Below, piece after piece: positions 1 through 11,600 of a stretch of 64,000 nt of DNA. Where the stretch lies: contig QEYB01001456.1 of the NCBI GenBank assembly GCA_017562135.1, positions 62,001-126,000 on the forward strand, given 5' to 3'. The position numbers were made by a program, and so were the translations under genes. Every line of letters begins with the position of its first letter. Positions within the stretch are counted from its first letter, which is position 1. This DNA is from Dipylidium caninum. Lineage: Eukaryota; Platyhelminthes; Cestoda; Cyclophyllidea; Dipylidiidae. Under the pieces are notes generated by a model that was given only the letters and a program-made list of their open reading frames with translations, made no database searches and was not told the DNA's origin.

Positions 1-446
1 GCGGGACTTTCAACAATATAGGTGAGCGCACTGGGGGATAGTGGTTCAAATGCAACTATGTCGAATTTTCGAATATTAGCATCGAATTCTTTAAAAAAAA
101 GACCCGCCATGTCAGTGTTCACACAGGTGAGCGTGAGGCGGTTAAAAAGACGTGCTGGAGTTAGAGTGGGCAGCTTAGATGATGAAGATGTGCGAAACTT
201 TTCGCTATTATCGAGGAGGGTTGTGAGTTCAGAAGTAGTAAGCGGAGTCATCTTCTCAGCCAATAAGGTACGCATTTGCTGTCTATCTTTCTTCGCCGAT
301 TTCTTCTTGTCTTGGAAGTTAAAGTCATCTATGTTAACTGTAGTGGTGATGCCTATGTACACATAGTCACAGTCACGAAGGCGAGCGATGAGTTCAGATG
401 ACACAGTTGCGCGAGGTATATCAAGATCATAATATTTAGAATCCAT
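1..446 (-). CDS. RPP30: Ribonuclease P/MRP protein subunit p30, N-terminal half, cut by window edge
   Basis: RPP30 is a protein subunit of nuclear RNase P and RNase MRP, which process the 5' ends of tRNAs and pre-rRNA; it adopts a TIM-barrel-like PHP fold. A single open frame runs from ATG at 446 to the left edge, giving 148 codons without a stop. The family's opening pattern is visible: YYDLDIP near the start, a first strand ending in VYIGIT, the VNIDDFNFQDKKK segment, then the ARLFNRLTLTC strand and the DIVAFEPLSP segment. These match animal p30 in order and spacing. The ATG is the only one giving a normal-length N-terminus. The family is about 260-270 residues, so roughly 45% lies outside. 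No intron is visible in this part. It is head to head with CEP19, with about 1.6 kb between start codons. Confidence 0.9.
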   Translation of the reverse strand, partial: MDSKYYDLDIPRATVSSELIARLRDCDYVYIGITTTVNIDDFNFQDKKKSAKKDRQQMRTLLAEKMTPLTTSELTTLLDNSEKFRTSSSSKLPTLTPARLFNRLTLTCVNTDMAGLFFKEFDANIRKFDIVAFEPLSPSALTYIVESP

Positions 447-2057
447 AGTGATAGGTCCTAAAATACACAGAGAATAAGTAAATGAAGTGTTGGAGAAAAT
501 GGTGCGGGTTACTATCCATAATGGAGAAAAGAAATATAGGTTATCGATAAAGTGGTAACTGAGACAGCGCAATTTGGGACGAAGAAAAAATTAAAGCTAG
601 GAGTTGCTGCAATAAAGGTAACGGAAACTAGACAAAGATCTGTGAATTAAAGGGAGTCACGGGTCCGACTGATAAAGGATTATAAAAAACTTTCACAAAC
701 AAAAAATTTACGCACCACATAAAGGAGATCACACTTGAATTACTACAAAAAGATTATACTCTAGACTTGATTTTCAGCTAGTGACGGGACGCAATAAGTG
801 GATTGCAGAAATAAAACAGTCCGGGAAAAGGAGGTACTAAGAGGGTAACGAAGTCTGTGTTGACACACAGAGGATTTATACACGCAAAAATAATACCAAT
901 CCATCACGCAAAAGTCCAGGCGGTAGCAAATTTGGCCAAAAAAGGCAAGAACAAAATAAGCACACGCATGCCTTAGAAAAATCGTCGCCTAGATGACCAG
1001 GGGGGCCTCAGAGACGGCGCTTACCGTTAAGTCAATAAAAACAATTGTGCGGTAATCATGAAGCAGCAGTATCCAGCTCATGAATCGTGTCCTCGAATAC
1101 TAAAATACATTCGATCATGCTCCGTGAGGGGAGGTAGGGAACGCTGAGAAACCGAAATGCAAACCTATCAGGGCAAGATATTAGATTCCGACCGTATTTT
1201 CAAGATATGAATAAAGTTCCACTCAACGGCAGGGGTTGTGAAACAGGTCAAACAAATACAAATCCAATGAGGTACAGTGATATATAATTGCCACGCTACC
1301 ATGGTTTCCGCTGCGGAGTGGCTAGATTACCTTTTCGGATCCCGTACCGTAATCACTGAAGAACTCTTCGCGGTTTCTGTTAGACTTCAAAAACATCCGG
1401 TGATAGATATAAGCAACTCTCCGTAGGATTTTAGCCTTGACTTATTACGGAAAATTTATCTTTTTGTGCGAAGAAGCCGTAGTTCTCAAATTATATAGAT
1501 TATCAAATTAGTTCAATTTAAAAAATCCTTCTCAGACGTTGCCCCAAGACAGTAACATCAAAGATGAACTATCCTTAGGGATCAAGACAGACTTGGCACC
1601 GGCATTACAGATTAACAATGGCTTTAAAATGGAAAATTGTACCCGCTTCATCAGTTCCCGTGGTCGAGAGAAAATCAAGTTGTGGAGCAGGATCGTTAAA
1701 AGTTTTCAAATGAAAGTCATCACGCTGTCTTCGAGCCACGGTGAACTTCCCAATCAATCCCTTGTACTCAGTGGCGAATAATTCAGTATTGGTGGATGTC
1801 GTAATTCACTTTAATGTTAGAAGGCCTACTTCCAGGTTTCCATGTGTAACTTTGGGAAATTCACCCCGTATTTGAATTTCCGAACACTATAAAAGTCGAT
1901 TATTGTCCAATATTAAGTAATTCGAAGGCATGCAATTTTTCGCCAAATAAATGAAGACTTCTTATTTGCACCCATATTTTTGTTTTGTCAAATCGGTATC
2001 TTCCAGAAACGGACACAGTGCTGCCTTCATATGCCCAAAACCCATGATAAAACCCCA
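447..2057. other. Intergenic region between the RPP30 and CEP19 starts
   Basis: This 1.6 kb separates two divergently transcribed genes and should hold both promoters and 5' UTRs. I saw no convincing TATA box, repeat or RNA gene. An 80-codon open frame at 1539-1781 (+) has no recognisable similarity and no ATG at its beginning. A pyrimidine-rich acceptor-like site just before 2006 could belong to a 5' UTR exon of CEP19. Confidence 0.5.
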
Positions 2058-2578
2058 ATGCGTCAAGTCACCGCCTGCGGTGTCAAGATCTCTCCACCAC
2101 AATTAATAGTTAAGTACGCGGAAGGCAAAAAACTGAGATTACACAGAATTCACGTCAAAAACCTGCACAACAACCAACAAAAAACTCTCCTCGTTGACAA
2201 CCTCTACCGTCAATCATGCCATTACGAACTACTTACCCAAGTTCCTAAGCCCCAAATAATACGCTTAATTTCAATTTTACAAGACCTGAAAAAAGGGGTG
2301 AAGCTTGATCAGTCACTGAGACTTAACGACGCACTCGAAAGAATATCGCCGATGGAAGACTTAAACAAACAGTCTGATGAAGTCATCGAACGGTAAGGCC
2401 CTCGTGCACATCGAGGTCAATAACACCAAAATACTTCAGGAAAAAGAGTGTAATGAACGAAAGTTACGAGAACAATTTGATCCGACCTGGTGACCCCGAT
2501 TACCAGTATGATCTGACGGTTGAATTTCCTGAACAAGGGGAGATAAGTGAATGGGACTCCGACATAAATGACTGCTAA
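2058..2578 (+). CDS. CEP19: Centrosomal protein 19 homologue, two exons
   Basis: CEP19 is a small protein of the mother centriole and ciliary base which, in other animals, recruits the GTPase RABL2 and thereby intraflagellar transport. Exons are 2058-2392 and 2440-2578, joined across a 47-nt GT-AG intron. The splice restores an arginine codon and gives 157 residues, close to the family length of about 163. Family landmarks in order: CGVKISPP at the N-terminus, the EDLNK segment near residue 105, the ERKKSVMNE junction across the splice, and a C-terminal YDLTVEFPEQGE...WDSD block. The start at 2058 places CGV at the same distance from Met as in vertebrates; an in-frame ATG at 2031 would add nine residues. 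The stop lies 118 bp from the stop of LRP5/6 on the other strand. Confidence 0.9.
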
Positions 2579-2603
2579 AGAAAACTCTATTGCAAACAAT
2601 AAT

Positions 2604-2609
2604 AATAAA
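2604..2609 (+). promoter_or_regulatory. Polyadenylation signal AATAAA for CEP19
   Basis: A canonical AATAAA lies 26 nt after the CEP19 stop codon, within an AAT-repeat-like stretch. The position suits a very short 3' UTR, ending inside the 118-bp gap before the LRP5/6 stop. Confidence 0.55.
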
Positions 2610-2696
2610 CACTAATTTAAATTACATAAAACTGATTGACTAAAAGAAATATGCATGCGCAGAAATGCTTGATGAAGGAAAGTTGAAGGTTTCCAT

Positions 2697-5600
2697 TTAT
2701 CCACTCTTCGAAGAAAACTGAGCAAAGGGCGCTCTGGCAGAGGGATTAACATCCTCAGCCTCAGCTCCTTCAGCTTGTTCTCTTGGTTCATCGGGTATCA
2801 CGGAGCAATTAGAAAGGCAATTATCATTGTTTCGATGGGGCGTTTTGATAGAAAAAGCTTCCATTTTGCAGTCGCTTTCGGAAGAAGAGAGCGAATAATC
2901 TGAACAGCAATTGCAACACTGATGAATTTGCTCCTTATTTGAAGTAACTATCACGACGTGCACATTTTGAATAGTTGTTGTGGTTGTCTTGGCTGTTGCC
3001 GAGGCGGCTGCCACGGTTGTGTTCATTTCACCTGTATGGTGGCGATGGTGGAAGCAATAGGAATTAAAGTTGGATGAAGATGATGCTATACACCGAGGTG
3101 ATGAAATTTGCGCTTGTTTGGGAAGATTAGGGACATCACCATTGTCTGAGCAGCCAACGCTAGACCTCCCGAGGTTTCCAACTAAAATTTTGAACAGTCT
3201 TAGACGCCGTAATGCTCGCTACATGCGCCACTGTTGTATGAAATTTACCAAATGGTTAGCACACACAGGGGACTGCCTTCCAAAAATATGTAAGGTATAT
3301 CATTTTCAGGTTTTAACTTGGCAGTATAAATACACGAGGTAGGTGACCACAATAAGCACAAAAACAAATTAAGCAAGTAAATAAACGATGCTACTACACC
3401 TGTCGCGATAATTCGTTTATCAAGTTCCTTGTCATTTACAAAAGCTTCAAAGGGTAAAGCACTTATACTCTCATTGCAAAGAACTCCGGCGGAGCCAGAA
3501 GAATTGGACAAAGTAGCGTTTTGGGACATTAACCCCGAATGTTTTAAAACAGCAAGTGGTAGGGAAGCGTAAGCAGATTCCGTTATTGGGCTGGGAGGCG
3601 GGTTTACGGTTTCCTACAATGTAAAATAGGAAAAGTTAATCAATGTTTATATAAAGTTGAGCTAGGAATGCAGGTACTAAGTAAGTCTTTGTTGTCGCGG
3701 TAAATTAGGCCAATAAGTCAAAGAAAAAATGGTGAAAACTTGATTATTGTCGATGATACTCAATAATTAATACGAACCCGGGGGTAGAATTCGGACGAAT
3801 GATTGGAGACCGTTTTAGGTCCTCCTGATGATGACGTGCTACTTCTGATCGTGTTAGTTGCAACTAACGGCGTTTCTGTCCGATGGTAAGAGGTACCAGC
3901 AGTCTGCTTTTGAACAGATGTTTGAGTGGTAAATGGATTTCTTCTTAATGCGTGCTCGTATGGCTTTTGCTGCTGCTTCGATCCACAATGCGAACAGTGC
4001 GTACACGCGGGGTTAATCACGTCATTCAGCTCAGAGAGGAAGCTTACTTTCCTACGACAAAACTTTCTATTACTGATGCGTCGTCTCCTTCGACTGCTGT
4101 ATTGGTAGTGATGTTTTTGGTTATGTTCTATTGAAGCATTTGACGAGACAGAGGTCTCGTGATGCTGTGATCGTTGGTGGTGCCTGCGTGGATGCCGTTT
4201 GCGATGCTGACGGTGATGCAAATGACGGCAGCGCAAAGGCGAAGTAGTACGGCTAGAAGACTCGCTGAATTCCGACGATGAGCTCCCCCCAACCAAGTCT
4301 TCTTCCTCGCCCTCGTCGCCAGCGTGCAATTTTGAAGGCGGGGGAGCAGGAGGAAGGCACGTAGAGGGACCTTCGAAAAGACATTGGGAAGTGGTGGGTG
4401 AGGGAGGCGGAGATGGAAGGGAAGAGGGCGGTGGAGCTGGTGGGCACTTGGAAGGCGCATTCGCCCAATATACAGTGGAGGACTTGCTATCTGGATCTTC
4501 AGCATCACTAACTCTTGCCCCACAGCGACACGGTGAACGCACACGAGGTGGCTCTGAAGGGTACAGATAACAAATAGGCGTTAACGACGAATAATGAGAC
4601 ATAAAGAATATATTATTTTTAACTCACTTGGATTTCTAAAACGGTAACGGTTATGCCTTTGGCAACGGCTACAGAAATTCCGAGAACCATTTGCCGACGG
4701 TGACTGCACGCCACTGGAAGAACAGGAGGGGCAATACCAGCTGGAAGAAGCGTTAATGGGGGGTGGAGGAAGTACGGTGACTCTCGAAGTAAATTTCCGA
4801 CTTCCTGTAACATTTCCTTGATGACGTAAAGTAGACCTGGAAGCGTGTTCAGTCACCGTTGCGGTAGATTTGATTGTTGCTTTGCCCGCAACTAGCGGAT
4901 TCTGACATTCGCCATTATCCTTCAGCCTGCCATCCCCGCACTCAGATCCCTCACCTCCTTCACTCTTGGCCGCACCGCCTTTACCCGTGGGAATTAGAAG
5001 AACATCCGTATGGACCGTATACGAAGATTTTGACCACCTAATATAAATCATAAAATTAGCATGCAAGGTAGCTATGAAGAGTTTTATACAAACCGATTTA
5101 AAAAACAGAAGGTCAAGTCTATGGATTTAGCATGATATATGGAAGACAGATACTCCGGGGCAAATACGAGGAGAAAAAGTATTGGATCGAAGAGGTTAAA
5201 AACAGGTTTGTTTAAGATTCGGTTATCAAGTTGTTCAGGCAAATTGTTCTAAATTTCAAATTATAATTTTTAAAGCACAGAGACTTAATGGCTACAACAG
5301 AAACTTACTTTTTTGAGCACAGATAAGCTATTAGACTAAAGACTACAAGAACAACAATGATGGCCGAGACAATGAAAACCGTGTAGATGTAGGGGAATTC
5401 ACCGCCACCCTTGTTCGCACCATCCGCGAGGGCAACCTCGGTCACGATTGTCGTTCCATTTAATTCTAAATTTTTGACATTAGTGTCCGACTTCTCAGCT
5501 TTGATTTTCGCACGAGGCCTCGTCCCAACCATCTGGGCAATCGGGTCGACCATTGCAGACCAAAGCGGAGGGTAGGCACCGACTTGAGGAGGCTGCGGGA

Positions 5601-8600
5601 TGTTGTTGATGAAGGAGGAACGAATGACGTGAACGCCGGCATTCGAACTGGTCCTTGCCGCAACAGGACTCATCGGAGTCACATTCAATCACATCATTGC
5701 AACGAGATGAAAAGGGCAAACAGAGGCCGTTGTCGCATTCGTATTCAGGACAAGTTTGTGGACAATTCACCTCATCACTACCATCCTAAAGGCATTTTAT
5801 TTTGTTTAATAACCAAATTAAAATGTGATAAATGACCATAAGTAGTAAGGTCTTAAGGGTCCTCGACTTTTCCATTTAGAATTGAAACGACTGAAATAAA
5901 GTAGTTCTAAAAATAGCGCTCCTTTTTAATCTGGATTTAATGTAATGAAGCAATAAATAGTATAAACGGTCAAATCGGAGACTAAGGCTCTGTTTTCAAG
6001 AAAGTGACCGAAAAACTTTCTTAAAAAAGACTATGAGCTTCAAATGACAGAAAATCTCTTGAAAATAGGATAAAAGGCGGCTCACCTGACAGTCAGCGAT
6101 ACCATCACAGACCTTGTGAGCTGGAATACAAATTCCATGCTGCGGAAAGGGTCCACCAACTAGAAAGTATCCCTCTCCGCGGATTTTCTTATTCCTACCT
6201 GTGAGAGCTATATGACATAACATATTGGGTGGTAGACAGTGAGGTATTCGACTACAAACATTGCCATCATCGGCCTGTGACCCAGTATTTAGGAGCTGAG
6301 ATCCGAGGGCACAGGCACACCGGCGGACATTGCGCCAGAGGGACTGAGGTTGCGGCGAAGACAGTGGCGGATGGGGAGTGAGTGGACCCGGATAAAGAGG
6401 TAGACTAGGAGATGAAGCAGTAGCCTTTGGCAGACAGAACTGCGAGCACTCGCCGTGAGCGGGACCAGCGCAGGGATGCCAAGAGAGATCACCTAGACCT
6501 CCACCACGCACAGGAAGCAAGAAAGGCTGGTTGCCACTACTCCATACATATGAATTCAGTCCTGGGGGCAGAGTAAGGGGCTGCTGCAAAGTAGTTGACG
6601 CACCGCTTGCGTAAGACATGTCAAGAGGTACATAGAGGAGATGCGCGGGGTTGTTTTGATTGTCGGTGGTAACACTGTGGCGAATTGGTTCCAACCAGGT
6701 CAACCATAAAGAGTTCCCTGAAGACGCAGATCTACGGGCACTCTCCGATAAGATGACAAGGGATTTCGGAATAGGTGTAGTATCAACGGCTACTGTTATA
6801 GGTTTCGCTGTCCCACTTCCGATTCCATTAACGACATTTAGAGCGCATATGCGTCTCCTCCCGGGGTCGACCCAAAAGAGTTGGGCCAACTTGGCGGAGT
6901 AGGTAAGAGAATGTGGGCAAAAGGAATACTTGGAAGTATCATACAGCAATCTTCGGTCGCTTCCATCCAGATATGTTAATTCAATGCGGCAGTCAGTGGG
7001 TTGATTACCGATCCCCAACCGCTTCGAGGTAAGCTGGAAAAGTTGGCCTGATCGAGGCTCAACAACGATTTCGAGAATAGTGCGAGAGTCCTATAGTCGG
7101 GAAGTAGGCAGCATCAAAAAATGGATCCCTCATGAAAAGGATTTAGTTAGTCTTACCATACCTCGGTGAGATTGGCAACTAAACCAATAGTTCGTCCTGA
7201 TCTGCTGTTTTCTGCCCCTATCAGGCCAGTGAGTGCATCACTCCAGAACACAACTTGGTTAATTGGATCAAATGCGAGGTTCCAACGTGGTCGATTGAAC
7301 AAAGCCAAATGCCGACTTTGACTGTCCAAGGTGGGGCCGCCGCTTCCGATGTACGAATGCCATGTGTTCTCAAGAACCGGAACCACTAAATGAAAATTAA
7401 AAATGCTCTGGTTACACGTAGCTAAAAAAATCGAGAACTGAGTAAAACATGCCGATGTGACAAGTGCAGGTTTGATGCAGAAGCGAAAATAAATAACTAG
7501 TATAGAACACGTAAATCTAATTGCCGGAAAGCCCTATACATGAGGTTGGAGCATCAATCACTCCTAAATTCCTATTTTGTCATATAATTCAAGATGACTA
7601 AGAAAGTGCATAAGTGCGTTGCAAGTAACACACAGGGTCCGCCTTCCCAAAGAGTAACTTCGCCCGTTGCAAACTCAAGAAATCCAAGACGGACAAAAGC
7701 AGTTCCCGAGTAGATACTGTCAACGAAGGAATATGGTTGCTGATCGCTGCTTTTGTGATTATTGCCAGTCTCAAAACCAGGTCGAAAAATCCTGCCACGA
7801 AGAAAGGTCTGGACAGACGGAGTACGGTCGCGCTTCGCCACAGGTTGTAGTAAGAAAAAAAGACCTGCATTGGTTAATTCCTCGAGCGCAGTAGCAGCAA
7901 CTCGGTGACGAGCTGACCAACGCCGCGCAAAAACAAGCGGATCCGCCAAAATATCTGGATCACCCTCATTAAAGGTCGACTCCGCGGCGTACGGAGAGCC
8001 CATGCTCAACGGGGTGCCAAGTGGGTGGAGGATTGAGACCATCGGCAGAGAGTTGGTCATGTGGAGGAAGGGTAAGAGGCGACAGGGAGAGAAGGTTGGT
8101 CGCCGGCTGATCGTCAGGTGTATAGCGTGTGATTGATCCGTCGGTTGTAATTATTAAAAGACTTCGGTGAGGCTCTTGAAAGGAAAATTGCAACCGGTTT
8201 TACAAATTAATGACTCATAATCGAAAGTAAGAGAAAAGCTTCATGAGAAAGAGAGAGAGGAAGGGGGGAGGGTAATATTGCAGTTTCGACTTTTCGGCTA
8301 TGATAAAATGCAGGCACAAATTTCGCGTGGCCCAATCGTTTTTGTATTTGGAAAGAACCATCCAATAGCGGAATGATGATGGAGGAATCCCAACTTACTC
8401 GGCGAAAAATGACAAACTTATCATTGAGTGCTCTACATAGAGGATGCAAGAAAATTTTGTTAAACCGAGGAAATAAGATAAAGAGCATGTTGATAGCATC
8501 GACAAACCGAATACTTGCTAACGAATAGAAGATGTAGATATACGCAAAGTAATAAATACCAAAAAAAGTCATCATCTGTTACATCAGGAATGACATGATT

Positions 8601-11600
8601 TCGTGGTAAGAACCCTAAATGCCACTTTTGTGTCACTTCAAAATAGACATCTTTCTCAATTAAAAACACGCCTTTAACTATTAATTAAAATCCAAGAAAC
8701 CCACCATTTGCCTCTTAATTTTACAAAAACGCACTATCATGGATCCCATAAAGCAAGGTTAGGGTACGAGAAAATCCCTCGCAAATCAATCGTAAGTAGC
8801 CTAACCCCACTGAAAGCAATACACGTCGCCATACACATGCCGTGCACTGGTAATTGTTACCATCATCGTCCAGTAGTAGGTAGCGTGAAGCATTTCTACC
8901 TACCGAGACAGCTGTAGCCATCGGAGGCTAGCGTAAATTGAGTAGGGCAAGCACAAGTGAATCGGGGGGATCGATCATCGAGAAGGGAGGGTGGATAGCC
9001 GCCAGCCACACCGCGGCCCCTGAACACCGACGGCTGTACATTGCCACTGCCACTACGGCTCCCTGGCAAAGAATGCGGCGAAGGCGCGCCCAGGCAAAGG
9101 GCCTGGGAAATAAAAACATCAAGAAAGTGATTGGTAATTACCCCCGCCGAACCGACACTTTGAAGACCAAAGTAGACAAAGTCGCTCACTTGACATATGG
9201 GCCCTGTCTGTTGATGTTGGGGCTGATTGGGAAGATTTTGTAGACTGTAAAGATAGCTCCAGGGAGGTGCCTGAGGGTAAAATGTTGCGACGGAGGGAGG
9301 TGCACATCGATGACCAGGTTCTACGGCTTGTCGATCGTAGCCCGCCACAAACAAAACCCAAAACAAGGAAATTTTGTTTACCCGATGGCGACAAGGGGCC
9401 GCGAAGGAGAAGGTCAGCGGGCAAATTAAGCTGACTGCCAGCCGTGAAGGCAGATCTTGAGTTCGGGATTTGTATTCGGTAAACACTTTGTGTAGTCAAC
9501 TGAGCGATTGGAAAACAGATATAAGACAGAATATTTGTTCATTTCAAAAAAAAATAGGGAATCATTACAATGACTATCATCAATTTTTTTTGCAAGATTT
9601 TTCATAATGCACGTGGGCGACATTCAGTGAACTAAAGTAGTTTCCAATAACTGGAGAAACTTCGATTCCAAAATAAGTAAAAATGACTTAATTTACAGAA
9701 TCATAAGGTCCCTAAAGTGAAAATGCTCATTTGATTTACATAAAAGCATGACCTAAAAAAGTAACAACCTCAGAAAAGAGCACTGATCCTTGGGAAACGT
9801 CAATAGCATAAGGATGGAAAACAGTAGAGGAGACGGAGGGTGGCAAACTGTCATCGCAGATATTATCGGAGTTCCGCCACGAAGCAGTGTCTGTTGGAAG
9901 CAGTGGATTAACAGAAAACCAGTCTTCTCCATTAAGTGATATAGATTCGATACACTTTGTCACCCAATTCATCCAGTAAAGTCGGTCACCTAAAAAAAAA
10001 AACAACCAATCATTACACAAATCTAAAATTAACAGGATAAATAATAAATCATATCGGTACTGTTTTCAAGACTAGTCAATTTTTAGAAGCATTTGTAAGT
10101 AGTGAGATACACTAAAATAGAAAATGTCAATCGTAACAATGGGTCAAGCAAAATTCTACTTGTTTCGTCAGTAAAATAGTGGCGTTTGACGTCAGTATAA
10201 CTTTCAGTTAGCCGGTTTTATTAGTTAAGAAAAGGCTAACATACCTGTATGATCGATCGCCAGACTCATGGCTATTCCAGCCCCATTCCATATCACACGA
10301 TGATTTCGGCCGTCAAGCCCAGCGGAAAAAATTTTGAAGTGTTTATCATCCATCCCCTCTAACCAGAACAAATAACTAAGTAGGAAAATAATTGTCATCA
10401 ATCAAATCCATTATAAAAATTATTACTCAACCGTTTATTCTTAAAACGCTACATTTTAAATAAGTGGTTGAACTACGTAGGCTCAAACGTACCGTCTTTT
10501 CGGATGAACTACGATATCGCGAGGGGAAGACAGATTGTGTAAAAGTACAAGACGATAGTTGTCGACATTATTGGCTAAACGATCTGTAACCGGATTGAAG
10601 TCATATGAATAAATGTCGTAGTCATCTGCGGATGTGTCCCCACCTTTGGAGGGATGCAAAAACCATGGGGGAACAACACTTCGTCGGAATCGATTGGAAT
10701 GCCAATTGCTTCTGCGTGCGGGCTTGCGGGGGTTTGAACGAGGCGATGAAAGTGAATAGAAAGGCAATGTGGAGGGCTGCATGTAATTGCGATATTTGAG
10801 GTCAATAACCTCCAGCCTGGAGGGTTCGCCATCGACGCAAAAGTACAGAGCATTAGTGAGCCAGTCCAAGGCCAAACCCACGATAGAATTAAGAGTCTGA
10901 CCTCGGCTTCCAAAACGTCGACTTGAGAAAGAGTGAGCTCTGTCACCGCCACCACCACTTCGGTTGTTCTCTTCAAATCCAATGTCATGAAATAGACAGA
11001 GAAGGGTTTCCTTGCCAGTACCATTCAGGAAAGCCACGGAAATACACTGGAAAAATAAGAATCACAGTTTGCGCTAACTATCTAGTATTCAACGAAAATT
11101 CTGCCATGAGTACAAGCATTCCATGTGTCAATAAGTCAAAAATGTACCCGATGATGTACGTCATATAGGATTAATTAGAATATTTCACCTGAGGAGCGGA
11201 GTCTTCCACCCAGTAAATACGCTCTTCGGAAATGTGAATATCAAAGCGAGTGACGCGGTGCAGGAAAGGTAAAGGCACCTGATTAAATATCTGATTAGAT
11301 GCCATTGCAGCCGTCTCCGCAGCGGCTAATTCGACGTCGTGATGCATTAGACTAGCGGCTTTTGCAGAGGTCGGGGTAGATGAATACCTTAAACAATAAT
11401 TCACCTAATTCATTATATATGCATGGATAAGATTTAGGGAACAAAGAATACCATTTAAAGTTGGAGGGGAAAAAGTAGGACCTTTTGGAAGGGTTATTTT
11501 TGTCTCTCAGTACAGTACAAACTCCACACTATAAAAAAAAACAAAGACTCGTATTAGGAGTAAGTGTTCAAGAAATTGCGCAATTATGTCTATACGCAAG

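Noticed and set aside
1539..1781. 80-codon open frame on the plus strand upstream of CEP19
   Set aside because: No ATG at its beginning, no recognisable family and no splice partner; a length expected by chance.
3760..3777. End of the LRP5/6 protein at the stop at 3760
   Set aside because: The next exon (3613-3400) starts in phase with the conserved NPPPSP motif, so the tail continues past this point by splicing.
3926..4134. Plus-strand frames with a Leu-rich stretch
   Set aside because: Antisense of the LRP5/6 tail exon; the hydrophobicity comes from complementing Arg/Lys codons.
5466..5529. 31- or 64-nt GT-AG intron starting at GTTGGG in LRP5/6
   Set aside because: It would remove the GWDEASC end of the third LDLa module, which is clearly conserved.
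8207..8669. Minus-strand frames rich in Phe, Leu and Tyr
   Set aside because: They lie in the intron between the EGF3 exon and propeller 4 of LRP5/6, with no similarity and no splice support.
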